Shown here: piece by piece, positions 47,201 to 54,776 of the stretch
Layout of the letters: each line of letters opens with the position of its first letter
Numbering within the stretch: the first letter of the stretch is position 1
Source of the DNA: DATFJT01 sp965230755
Lineage (GTDB): Bacteria > Bacteroidota > Bacteroidia > Chitinophagales > Saprospiraceae
Assembly: GCA_965230755.1 (NCBI GenBank)
Contig: CBDDLT010000010.1
Span: forward strand, 174,382-238,381
DNA length: 64,000 nucleotides
Direction: 5' to 3'
Notes under the pieces: generated by a model
Told to the model about the DNA's origin: nothing
The model's database searches: none
What the model saw: the letters and a program-made list of their open reading frames with translations, nothing else
Program-made: the position numbers and the translations under genes

Positions 47201-47314
47201 TATTCTTCAGTTTTCATTGCGACTCCAATCATGAGTGATTTGACTGGAAAGGTAAGATCTGATATGAAGACAGGTAAGAACAAGAAGAGATTCTCTAAAG
47301 CTTTGAACGGATAA
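44237..47314 (+). CDS. secDF: Fused protein-export membrane protein SecDF
   Basis: A 1025-residue fusion of SecD and SecF, the proton-driven helper of Sec export. The SecD half has one N-terminal helix (FIRFFLILLTIVCLIQYLYIL), LGLDLKGGLSTVLQV, the periplasmic P1 domain with GVTQPNISLDKNRDLILVELPGV, and the membrane block GIVLTIGMAVDANVIIYERIREEL that carries the proton-relay Asp. The SecF half starts at about residue 690 (FEMGVDFRGGHSYNIEF) and ends with IGYSINDTVVVFDRIREF. Twelve membrane segments fit. The fusion is normal for Bacteroidota. A charged linker-like insert of the P1 region (about 255-305) is typical of this phylum. It is monocistronic, with its own promoter and terminator, and is the upstream export step for the many T9SS cargo genes around it. 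Confidence 0.96.
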   Translation: MQGKGFIRFFLILLTIVCLIQYLYILPTNKVERHATEYATQKTSSLTDESEIRTQSKIYETEYLDSMSSEEILSIPLLGSYTYEELKKQQLALGLDLKGGLSTVLQVDVKEFIIALSDYSKDEKFNQALVNANEKLKETQTDFVTLFRDEYVKLGAEGDLAKIFSRNESLRDDINFSSTNEEVINVIRTKSNETVELTFKRLKDRINKFGVTQPNISLDKNRDLILVELPGVSNPERARNYLQATAKLEFWDVYRVTDNGVISAFIAADERLAKTTAGAEETVAVDSFLEYQYDSLGNVIDSAMVAQVDGSIQTGGPLLSLLNVNQSLGGQFAMPLSVMGMAEKNKMNAISNFLDQPEIKSLFPANMKFLWSSKPSKNYETGEYTNSYELYAINTDGNANEAPLEGDRIISASPQPDPTTNEVTVSIKMDKSGARKWGQMTTKAYQDNNREIAIALDDEVVSAPRVINPITGGESSITGDFSIQEATDLSNILEVGKLPAKTKIIQESLVGPSLGQENIRRSVNSLLIGFGLVLLFMIFYYGGSGIVSIIALFLNLFFIFGTLASYGTVLTLPGIAGIVLTIGMAVDANVIIYERIREELRSGKTMLASISDGFRNSYSAIIDANVTTILTAFVLAYFGMGPIKGFAVVLIIGVLCSLFTAVLVGRLIIDWWTIKKDKKITFSTNFSKNMLANLNIDWLGKRKIAYTISGIIIIAGIVSMFSRGFEMGVDFRGGHSYNIEFAGEAPAVDNLRKTLTDAFGAEPVVKAVSDDNTLNVTTSYLINDPAEDADEQVMLKLFEGIQAATAENVSVDEFKKPDGVGTHVSSSAKVGPTIADDIKNSSVWATVFALALIFLYIFIRFSKWQYSMGAVAALFHDTLVVLSIFSIFHGILPFSLEIDQAFIAALLTVIGYSINDTVVVFDRIREFFNSYLDKPKEEIINMAINNTLSRTVITSVTTLFVVLILFLFGGSSIKGFSFALVVGILVGTYSSVFIATPIMSDLTGKVRSDMKTGKNKKRFSKALNG

Positions 47315-47334
47315 GCATTAGTTTAAGAATATAC

Positions 47335-47367
47335 AAAGGCGTTGGATTAATTTTCAACGCCTTTTTT
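47335..47367 (+). terminator. Intrinsic terminator of secDF
   Basis: Perfect 10-bp stem AAAGGCGTTG / CAACGCCTTT (47335-47344 and 47355-47364) with a 10-base loop; the T-tract runs to 47367, 20 bases past the secDF stop. Confidence 0.92.
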
Positions 47368-47380
47368 ATTGCTTATATAT

Positions 47381-47702
47381 CACTCCTATGGAGCTGGTTT
47401 GTTCAAAAAATTAGATTTGCTTCAGGCATTTCGCTCCTATCGAGCTCCATTCTCTAAGCGCTATACATTATCCAAGTCCTAAGCAGATAGTACAAGGATT
47501 CCGGTTTATAGGGATTCATTTTTGGCATTGTGATATATCAATGTATTCAAGCCCAGGCATAGCATCGCCAAATATTCCGTTGAACTCTTGATCATCAATG
47601 GTATCCAGCATTTGTGCTTCATTAATGGATATGCAACGGCATAACGCTGTAATTGACCAAAGCTAAGCATTGTCTATTCCTAAAACTCAATAGGAGCATC
47701 AC
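47381..47702. repeat. Noncoding segment with three GCTCCTAT-type copies, possible remnant element
   Basis: No gene was found between the secDF terminator and the IS982 element. CACTCCTATGGAGCT (47381-47395) and CGCTCCTATCGAGCTCC (47432-47448) lie in direct order, and an inverted relative GTGATGCTCCTATTGAG lies on the minus strand at 47702-47686. The outer pair brackets about 320 bp, which suggests a decayed non-autonomous element or a dispersed intergenic repeat. Several dinucleotide-rich stretches here look like dead coding sequence, but no frame is open. Confidence 0.4.
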
Positions 47703-47718
47703 TAACACCGCAAAATTG

Positions 47719-48765
47719 CTAATTAACGTGAATAATGGATAAGAAAAAGCAGATTATCAGGTAAAAAAGAAGGAGAAAAATCAGTATATTATGGTTTGAC
47801 AATCAATAACTTACTGAAAAATCTCCTGTTATGAATATAGACAATCTTATCCAAATTTTCATAGAAGTTGACGACTTTTTCATTCGATTTAAGCCTCAAA
47901 TGGATAAAATCAGACTAGATTCTGGTGTAAAACGAGTGAGAAATAGAAAATCTAGGCTTTCTGATTCTGAGATGATGACCATTTATATTGCTTTTCATCT
48001 TAGTCATTATACTAATTTCAAAGCCTTTTATAAGGAGTATGTATGTCAGCATTGGACAGATTTATTCCCAGATTTAGTGAGCTACGAACGCTTTAACCAA
48101 ACGCAGAAAAAACTGATTATTCCTTTTATAGTATTCATGAATCAGCGTTGTTTGGGCCATAGTAGAGGAGTGAATTTTATTGATTCGACGACCATAAAAG
48201 TTTGTCATATTAAAAGGGAAAAACAACATAAAACTTTCTCTCATTTAGCGACTAAAGGGAGGTCTACAATGGGTTGGTTCTTTGGTTTTAAGCTGCATCT
48301 TATCATTAATGACAGAGGAGAAATATTGTCATTTTATCTCTCAAAAGCCAATACAGATGACCGTAATCTTAAGGTTATCAATTGTTTAGTAAAGTCTATC
48401 TTTGGCAAATTATTTGGTGATCGAGGATACATCTCCAAAACCTTAGCAGACTATCTGTGGAACGACGGAATTAGTCTCATTTATAAAAGAAGAAGAAATA
48501 TGAAAAAACAAAATCTCTCTGACGAAGATCGCCTGTTCCTAAGAAAACGTGCTCTAATTGAATCAGTCAATGACGAACTCAAAAATATCTGCTCCATTGA
48601 GCATACCAGACACAGATCTCTGCAGGGTTTTATGAATAACATGCTCTCCGGACTTTGTGCTTATCATTTCTTGCCTAAAAAACCTTCTCTTAAATTCCAA
48701 GAAAATCAGACTAATCACAGTCTCCCTCTTTTAGCTTGTGCTTAAACATTATTCACGTTAATTAG
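47719..48765 (+). mobile_element. IS982-family insertion sequence
   Basis: A 1047-bp element bounded by perfect 19-bp inverted repeats: CTAATTAACGTGAATAATG at 47719-47737 and its complement at 48747-48765, with partial pairing continuing inward (TAAG). It contains a single intact transposase gene. No flanking target duplication is visible, which implies flanking rearrangement or an old insertion. It ends 30 bases before the second IS200-type copy. Confidence 0.9.
47831..48745 (+). CDS. IS982-family DDE transposase
   Basis: A 304-residue transposase, full length for IS982 (about 290-300). The catalytic Asp, Asp and Glu are seen in VNFIDSTTIKVCH, KLFGDRGYISKTL and RALIESVNDELKN, in family order and spacing, with the characteristic HKTFSHLATKGRSTMGWFFGFK between. 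The ATG at 47831 follows the inverted repeat by 93 bases. No frameshift or stop was seen, so it may be active. Only one copy is in this window. Confidence 0.93.
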   Translation: MNIDNLIQIFIEVDDFFIRFKPQMDKIRLDSGVKRVRNRKSRLSDSEMMTIYIAFHLSHYTNFKAFYKEYVCQHWTDLFPDLVSYERFNQTQKKLIIPFIVFMNQRCLGHSRGVNFIDSTTIKVCHIKREKQHKTFSHLATKGRSTMGWFFGFKLHLIINDRGEILSFYLSKANTDDRNLKVINCLVKSIFGKLFGDRGYISKTLADYLWNDGISLIYKRRRNMKKQNLSDEDRLFLRKRALIESVNDELKNICSIEHTRHRSLQGFMNNMLSGLCAYHFLPKKPSLKFQENQTNHSLPLLACA

Positions 48766-48795
48766 GAATCGGATAAAATGAATATGATAACCATG

Positions 48796-49392
48796 AATAA
48801 ACTACTACCCCCAAAGGAGGTAGTTTTGAATTGGCCCTAAAAGGGCCTTTCCTTTAGAACAATTTATACTCATCATTGTCTGTCTCTTCCTTCCTATCAT
48901 TTTTCTCCTGATATTTTACATATCTTATCACTTTATCTTCATCTATCCCTATCGTGCTTACAAAGTATCCGCGTGACCAAAAATGATTTCCCCAATATAA
49001 CTTCTTCTTTAAACTCGGATAGTTCTTAAACATCATTACTGCCGTCTTACCTTTTAATATCCCCATGAAATTCGATATGCTCAACTTTGGCGGAACTGAA
49101 CACACCAAATGCACATGATCATCCTGGATATTTAATTCTATTACTTCCACCGATTTCCACTTACATATTGCTTGTATCTTTTCTTCCAATACATCCGCAA
49201 CTATCCCTTCCAATACCCTATATCTATACTTCGGTGTCCATACAACATGATAGTTGCAATGATATATACTATGCGATAACTTCCTATATCTTATCTTCTT
49301 TGGCATCACTACAAGATAAGAACTTCTTTACTAGCTTCGCTCTTAACCCTAACCTACCGCCTTAGGCGGTGGTTTTTTAGGTGAATAAAAAA
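48796..49392 (-). mobile_element. IS200/IS605-family element, copy 2
   Basis: Identical over all 597 bases to 26415-27011, hairpins included (ACCGCC-TTA-GGCGGT at 49356-49370). Its tnpA-left end again abuts six T of an intrinsic terminator, here of the M4 protease gene. On the other side it lies 30 bases from the IS982 end. The identity indicates recent copying. Confidence 0.9.
48854..49306 (-). CDS. tnpA: IS200-type Y1 (HUH) transposase TnpA, copy 2
   Basis: A 150-residue transposase identical to copy 1 (26473-26925), with the HVH metal site (DDHVHLV) and the VIRYVKYQ helix that probably holds the catalytic Tyr. Intact start and stop. Transcription runs in the same direction as the neighbouring M4 protease gene, whose terminator lies just upstream and should insulate the element from it. 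Confidence 0.93.
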   Translation of the reverse strand: MPKKIRYRKLSHSIYHCNYHVVWTPKYRYRVLEGIVADVLEEKIQAICKWKSVEVIELNIQDDHVHLVCSVPPKLSISNFMGILKGKTAVMMFKNYPSLKKKLYWGNHFWSRGYFVSTIGIDEDKVIRYVKYQEKNDRKEETDNDEYKLF

Positions 49393-49417
49393 GCATCCAC
49401 CGATAAATGGCAGATGC
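49387..49417 (-). terminator. Intrinsic terminator of the M4 protease gene, invaded by IS200 copy 2
   Basis: The minus strand reads GCATCTGCC..GGTGGATGC (49417-49393, 9 pairs with two G-U wobbles, plus flanking A-T pairs), then six T (49392-49387). It lies 40 bases after the protease stop and abuts the IS element. Confidence 0.8.
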
Positions 49418-49456
49418 TTTCAAATTCTCTTATCTCAACAAAACTGCGAGCCCCAA

Positions 49457-52400
49457 TTATTGAGGAAGTACAACTAGCTTTCCCTGCTTGACTTCTCCAT
49501 TATTGGTACTTTCGAATTGATAATAATATATTCCAGAATTCCAGTGCGAAACATTCAATTCTTCACTCGTATTACTCAAAGTTAATTGCTCAACGAGTCT
49601 ACCACTTAAATCAAAGAATTTTAACTGTCCCGAATTGAAATCTCCATTTTCAATAGAGATGATTTCGCTTGTGGGATTTGGATAAATATTGATTGACGAA
49701 GCTGGGAATTCCTCATTACTTACAGGCCTCAATTCTATCCGAATATTATCCATATACACTTTGGTTTCGCCAGCCAAAACATCGATTCGGATTCGATTAC
49801 TATTTGCTAAACTTAACTTCTGTTCTACTTCTTCAAATTTGTTTTCCGCAGCAGTAATTGGCTGTCCCAGTGCTTCACCTCCTTCAAAGATCTGGATCAA
49901 GTGAAAATACTCTGAGCCAACGTCCGGTACCACTTCATTTTCTTCGTAGTACAAATCGAATAATAAATAGGGCTCAACATCTGTGAATTCTACATCTTCG
50001 ACACATATGCTAATACTGGTCAATGAACGAAGAGAAAAGAAGCCTCCGTTATTGAGTGTATAGAGATATTGATCTAGAGGCAAACAGTCGTTGATATTAT
50101 CTTCATTGAAAAAACTCTTGCTAATGATCAATTCTTCATTTTGTACCAGAACATTGTCTCCTGCACCTAATTCGACTCCGATAAATTCCGAATCCATCTG
50201 CTCATCAAAAGCCAGGACTTCACCTATTCCTAAAATTCTAGGAATATAATCTACAAAATCAACGGTATCCATGGGATATTGCCTTCCATCAGCCGTGTGA
50301 TAAATACTATTCAAACTGATTGATCTTTTATCTGCAACAGAAAATAGGTTCAAATCACTCACCAAGGAAAAGAAGAATACTGAATTCGTAAAAAACATTC
50401 TTTGACCTACATTAAAGCGCTCAGAACGCTCATTGCCGTCTGCTCTAATGATGAATTCGATCTCATCATCATCATTCATTGCTACACATCCTTCATTGAC
50501 CACATTATAATTGACGGAATTAAAGGCAGAATTGGCATCGCAAATATCCTCTAACTCCATAGAAAATGAGTTATTGAAGGTAAAATCCTCTTCTAAGTCC
50601 GCATTTACTCGAAGAAAACCATCTGAGACAACTGTTTCCGATATTCCGTCTTTACTAAATTCTATCCTCATGTCATAGAAGAACAATAAAGAGCTATAGT
50701 TATCAGGGTCCGAAATACCAACAGATGTCAAGGTCACTTCGCCAAATTGAGCCAAATCATCACTGAGTACAAAATCAAAATAGGCGGTATCCTTCGTAAA
50801 ATTAATATCATCGTGAATGATACTTCCCTGTATCCTCATCCCCTGAGGTATGGGATTGACATCCGCATTTCTCAAACTTATTTCAATATCACCTAGATTA
50901 TCCTTACAAAAGATGGTAAAAGTAGATTCAGAATCAGGAATTCCATCAATCAAAGCCGTCACCTGTATTTCATTGTCGAAACCAGCCCTTGTCTCACTAA
51001 CTCCTGCTGCAAACCAAGCATCCAGAACTGCATTATACTCCACTGAGTTTTCGCCATACAGATCAATGGCCGCCTCTCTCGTGTAAATATATGCATCAGT
51101 ATAAGGAGAGTTTTCGGTTAAGTAAAAAGACTCTGCAGAATAGACAATTCGAATAGCCTTTTCAAAACCAATCCCCGTTACATCAAAGTCATCTCCAGCT
51201 TCATTTGTACCACTTCCACCTTCCACCAACAAATAGTACCAGTAATTCATCACTCCACTATTAGAATGAACACCGTAATTATCAGCAGAAGAAAATTCCC
51301 AAAAATCACCGCGATAATACTTAGGATCACCAAGTAGATTAGGATCTTCCATTGACCGAATAGGGTCATCGTCCTCATCAATGGTAATTTTCCCAGCTAG
51401 CCACCAGTCAAATTCGTTAGGATGAGCGTAATGCTCTACAGTTTTTCCAAATATGTCACTGATGGACTCATTTAAGGCTCCGGATTCCTTAGAATACACT
51501 AGACGAGACGTAAAACTAGTTAGGCCATGCGCAAATTCATGAGCCACAATATCAATTGAAGTCAAAGGGCCAAATCGATCACAATTTCCGGATCCATAGG
51601 TAGTTTCACTGCCATTCCAAAAGGCATTGACATAACCTGGATAATGAACATTGCACACCAGGTTAAAACCAGCTCCGTCGATACTATTCAAGCCAAATCT
51701 CTCCTGCAAAAAATCATAAAACTTTTGAGTGCCGTGCATGACGTCAATGGCCGCACGCTCACTAGTAGATGAGTAATCCCAATAAGTGCTATTATTGATA
51801 AAAGACTCACCATCATTATAAATATCATTGATGAATATCCCATTTCCTCTACTCAAGTCTGTCAATTCATAAAGATTGGGCCCAAGTTGTTCTGTTTCGA
51901 ATTCAACCAAGCCATGATAATTACTTTCTCCAGTTGCAGGCGTCATCTCGTGAATAATCTGGTCTTCATAAAAAATCACCTCTCCGGATAAGACATCGAT
52001 ATAGTAAGTCTTGGCATATGGAAGTCCCTTAAATCTCGTATCTAAGGTAAGTTCATGAGCCATTCGATAAACTCCGCTAAAGTCAGGAAAGGCTTGATCA
52101 ATTATACAGATTCTAGCATCGTCTCTGACCTCGAAATCAAGATCTACCGAGTTGTTGACATTTAGATCTCTCACCATCAAAGAAGAAAAGTGCGTTTTAG
52201 CGAGTTCAAAGGCTGTCCCTTGTTTTACAACAATTCGATCTGCTACCTCGACATTAGGAAAAAGGGAACCGGAAGACTTGAATACTTTTCCATTCCTGCT
52301 GTGCAAAATGTAAGTTCCTCCAATAACTCTATATCCATTATAATGCTGTGAATATCTAGTGTGTTTGATACCTACCAAATCCCTATCGGATTTTAGTTCT

Positions 52401-52576
52401 ATCATCGAGTATCCCTCATTGAGAAATAGCTCCTTTGCTTTAAGTTTGAAAAATTCACTTTCTTCAATTGGAGTCTCATAATAAATGAGTTTATTGTCTT
52501 GATAAGTCTTGTCTAGTTGCGCAAACAAAGGCGCTACAATAAAAAAAGAAATCAGTAAGAAAATAGTCTGTTTCAT
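49457..52576 (-). CDS. Secreted M4 (thermolysin-like) metalloprotease with T9SS type A signal
   Basis: A 1039-residue protease. The signal peptide ends near residue 19 (APLFAQ). Residues about 40-200 form an FTP/PepSY propeptide (SQHYNGYRVIGGTYILHSRNGKVF). The M4 domain covers about 215-535: zinc site VAHEFAHGLTSFTSRL with the third ligand in SGALNESISDIFG, and the proton-donor His in DNYGVHSNSGVMNYWYYLL. A long beta-rich region follows (about 545-950), and the end is a type A T9SS sorting domain (SINIYPNPTSEIISI ... GIYYYQFESTNNGEVKQGKLVVL). It degrades extracellular protein after removal of the propeptide. It is divergent from the PorE-like gene; the 265-base gap between them shows only AT-rich sequence, and no exact TAnnTTTG box was recognised. 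Confidence 0.92.
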   Translation of the reverse strand: MKQTIFLLISFFIVAPLFAQLDKTYQDNKLIYYETPIEESEFFKLKAKELFLNEGYSMIELKSDRDLVGIKHTRYSQHYNGYRVIGGTYILHSRNGKVFKSSGSLFPNVEVADRIVVKQGTAFELAKTHFSSLMVRDLNVNNSVDLDFEVRDDARICIIDQAFPDFSGVYRMAHELTLDTRFKGLPYAKTYYIDVLSGEVIFYEDQIIHEMTPATGESNYHGLVEFETEQLGPNLYELTDLSRGNGIFINDIYNDGESFINNSTYWDYSSTSERAAIDVMHGTQKFYDFLQERFGLNSIDGAGFNLVCNVHYPGYVNAFWNGSETTYGSGNCDRFGPLTSIDIVAHEFAHGLTSFTSRLVYSKESGALNESISDIFGKTVEHYAHPNEFDWWLAGKITIDEDDDPIRSMEDPNLLGDPKYYRGDFWEFSSADNYGVHSNSGVMNYWYYLLVEGGSGTNEAGDDFDVTGIGFEKAIRIVYSAESFYLTENSPYTDAYIYTREAAIDLYGENSVEYNAVLDAWFAAGVSETRAGFDNEIQVTALIDGIPDSESTFTIFCKDNLGDIEISLRNADVNPIPQGMRIQGSIIHDDINFTKDTAYFDFVLSDDLAQFGEVTLTSVGISDPDNYSSLLFFYDMRIEFSKDGISETVVSDGFLRVNADLEEDFTFNNSFSMELEDICDANSAFNSVNYNVVNEGCVAMNDDDEIEFIIRADGNERSERFNVGQRMFFTNSVFFFSLVSDLNLFSVADKRSISLNSIYHTADGRQYPMDTVDFVDYIPRILGIGEVLAFDEQMDSEFIGVELGAGDNVLVQNEELIISKSFFNEDNINDCLPLDQYLYTLNNGGFFSLRSLTSISICVEDVEFTDVEPYLLFDLYYEENEVVPDVGSEYFHLIQIFEGGEALGQPITAAENKFEEVEQKLSLANSNRIRIDVLAGETKVYMDNIRIELRPVSNEEFPASSINIYPNPTSEIISIENGDFNSGQLKFFDLSGRLVEQLTLSNTSEELNVSHWNSGIYYYQFESTNNGEVKQGKLVVLPQ

Positions 52577-52841
52577 GTTATGTTATGGTTTAAATTTTAC
52601 ACGAATAAAGCTCAAAGCTATAAGATAAGAAAATAGCGTTGTTTCGCGGATTTTTAAACCGTATAATGAATGATTTTTAAATAATTTACTATAAGCTTTT
52701 CATGAAAATAGATTTTTAGACTAACTTGTTAATGGAGAATCTTTTCGACTTTAATGTATAAGTCTAAACCTGCAAAATTATTTCATTCTAAGCTACAACA
52801 GTGGGATCATTACCTACGTTCGATAATCGTAATGTTAAAAA

Positions 52842-54776
52842 TTGATAATATTGAATTACATTAAAAATATAGTCTTTTGGGGCTTGATTGTTCTGGGTTC
52901 TTGTACCACAGTACAAAATTTTCAGTCGGGAGAAGAGGCATTCAACAACGAACAATACGATCTCGCTATAAAGATGCTCAACAAGGAATTGGATAAATCC
53001 AAGGACCAAAAGCCGAACGCCAAGCTATACTTTTTACTGGCAAAGTCTTATGAAAAGCTCTCTTTGTATGATAAAGCAATCATAGAAGCAGAAAGCTGTG
53101 TTGCTATAAGCGAGGATGGCTATTGTCAAGAGCAGTACGCCGATCTTTTATTCAAACTCAAAGAATACGATAAAGCTGAAAAGTACTATAAAGAGGCAGG
53201 CTTACTACAAGGAGATCCTTTTAAGTTTAGGAAAAAACTGGTCGATCTGCGGGTTCTACAAAGATGGAATGAAAGAACAGAGATTCATGAGCTTATTGCT
53301 TTGGACAAGATCAACAGCCAGTACAATGAATATGGAATTCACCCCTATGGAAATGGACTTTTCTTTACTAGCGATCGAAAAATTGAGTCTTCCGAGGACA
53401 AGTACGACCAAACCGGTTTTTATGACCACAATATTTTTAGTCTAGAACAGGGAAGCTCTCCTAAATCTATAGGAAATTCAATCAATGGTATAGATAATGA
53501 AGGTTCTTCGAGCTACTCGCCTGAAACGAAAACTTTGGTTTATACCAGGTGTACAACGAACTTCAAAAGTGACTCCACCAACTGCCAACTATATTCGGCT
53601 AAATTGGAAGATGGAGAATGGATTAATATGGGAAAGCTGAACTTTTGTAGCGCCCAATATAATTATACTCAAGCATATTTATACAATGAAGGAATGTCCT
53701 TGATATTTGCAAGTGATCATGAAGATGGCTGGGGAGGATTTGACATTTATCGTACCGACAAACTTGAGGATGGTAGTTGGGATGAGCCGATACCTTTTAA
53801 CCGGTCGGTCAATACTCCCGGTGATGAGAAATTTCCATTCATCATCAATGATACCCTTTTCTTCAGTTCTGACTATCACACCGGATATGGAGGCTTGGAC
53901 ATTTTCAAATCGTATCAACTCGATAATCAAAGGTGGACTCAAGCGACCAATTTAAGGCACCCCATCAATTCTGAGTATGATGACTTCGGTTATATCAGAA
54001 CGGAAGATTTGAATCAGAATCGTCATATTTATATCTGTAGCTCAAGAGAAGGGCATGATGACATTTATGAAGTCAAGATATTACCAAATCCGGAACCCGA
54101 AACGGAGGAAGTTCTACCCTATCCGGAAATTGTTCTCATACTTAAGATTGTAGAGCGATTGCCTTCCGGAGAGTTGGTCCCATTTCAGGATGCGGATGTC
54201 GAACTTAAATTAGCTGATCAACCGATCCAATCTCAAAAAGGAAGTTCTAAGTCCACCAAAGAATACAAATTGGAAGAGGATAGCAATTATAGTCTTTCGG
54301 TAGAATCTGATTCTTATTTCAATCAGAAGACAAATGTATCTACACAGGAAATTGTTTTAATCAGAGGGGCGGCAGATATTTTGCTGGAAAGAACCATAGT
54401 TTTAGAACCAATAGAAATCGAAAAAGAGATCGTTCTTGAGGACATTTACTATGATTTTGACTCTTGGGAGATTCGAGATGATGCCAGGCCCTCACTGAAT
54501 GATCTGGCGCAGTTGATGTTTAATAATCCTGAGATCAACATAGAATTGAGTTCCCACACAGATTGTAGGGGTGATAATGACTATAATCAAGATCTGAGTC
54601 AGCGAAGAGCAGAGAGTGCCAGAGAGGTATTGATCGAAAACGGTATAGATGAAAATCGAATCATAGCTACTGGTTATGGTGAAAGTAAATTGCGTATTCC
54701 ATGTAGATGTAATCGCTGTACTGAAACAGAGCATCAAGCCAATCGTAGAACAAGTTTTTCAGTAATAGGTAAATAA
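52842..54776 (+). CDS. PorE-like lipoprotein: TPR, beta-propeller, regulatory and OmpA domains
   Basis: A 644-residue protein. The lipoprotein signal ends LIVLGSC. TPR repeats cover about 25-130 (GEEAFNNEQYDLAIKMLNKEL, LAKSYEKLSLYDKAIIEAE). About 150-420 is a WD40/PD40-like propeller (GNGLFFTSDRK, SLIFASDHEDGWGGFDIYR, DTLFFSSDYHTGYGGLDIFKS, HIYICSSREGHDDIYEV). A carboxypeptidase-regulatory-like domain is near 435-520, and a C-terminal OmpA domain (YYDFDSWEIRDDARPSL, SSHTDCRGDNDYN, LSQRRAESAREVL, GYGES) binds peptidoglycan. This order is that of PorE, which anchors the T9SS PorK/PorN ring to the wall in Porphyromonas. Start is TTG: stop codons lie just upstream and no ATG is available. TTG at 52851 would give a slightly shorter, more typical signal. 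Identity with PorE proper, rather than a related OmpA lipoprotein, is not certain. Confidence 0.82.
   Translation: MIILNYIKNIVFWGLIVLGSCTTVQNFQSGEEAFNNEQYDLAIKMLNKELDKSKDQKPNAKLYFLLAKSYEKLSLYDKAIIEAESCVAISEDGYCQEQYADLLFKLKEYDKAEKYYKEAGLLQGDPFKFRKKLVDLRVLQRWNERTEIHELIALDKINSQYNEYGIHPYGNGLFFTSDRKIESSEDKYDQTGFYDHNIFSLEQGSSPKSIGNSINGIDNEGSSSYSPETKTLVYTRCTTNFKSDSTNCQLYSAKLEDGEWINMGKLNFCSAQYNYTQAYLYNEGMSLIFASDHEDGWGGFDIYRTDKLEDGSWDEPIPFNRSVNTPGDEKFPFIINDTLFFSSDYHTGYGGLDIFKSYQLDNQRWTQATNLRHPINSEYDDFGYIRTEDLNQNRHIYICSSREGHDDIYEVKILPNPEPETEEVLPYPEIVLILKIVERLPSGELVPFQDADVELKLADQPIQSQKGSSKSTKEYKLEEDSNYSLSVESDSYFNQKTNVSTQEIVLIRGAADILLERTIVLEPIEIEKEIVLEDIYYDFDSWEIRDDARPSLNDLAQLMFNNPEINIELSSHTDCRGDNDYNQDLSQRRAESAREVLIENGIDENRIIATGYGESKLRIPCRCNRCTETEHQANRRTSFSVIGK

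Noticed and set aside
47709..48775. Target site duplication around the IS982 element
   Set aside because: The flanks (AAAATTG and GAATCGG) do not match; none is claimed.
52788..53009. 73-codon minus-strand frame opposite the start of the PorE-like gene
   Set aside because: Shadow frame without signal, ribosome binding site or recognisable family.
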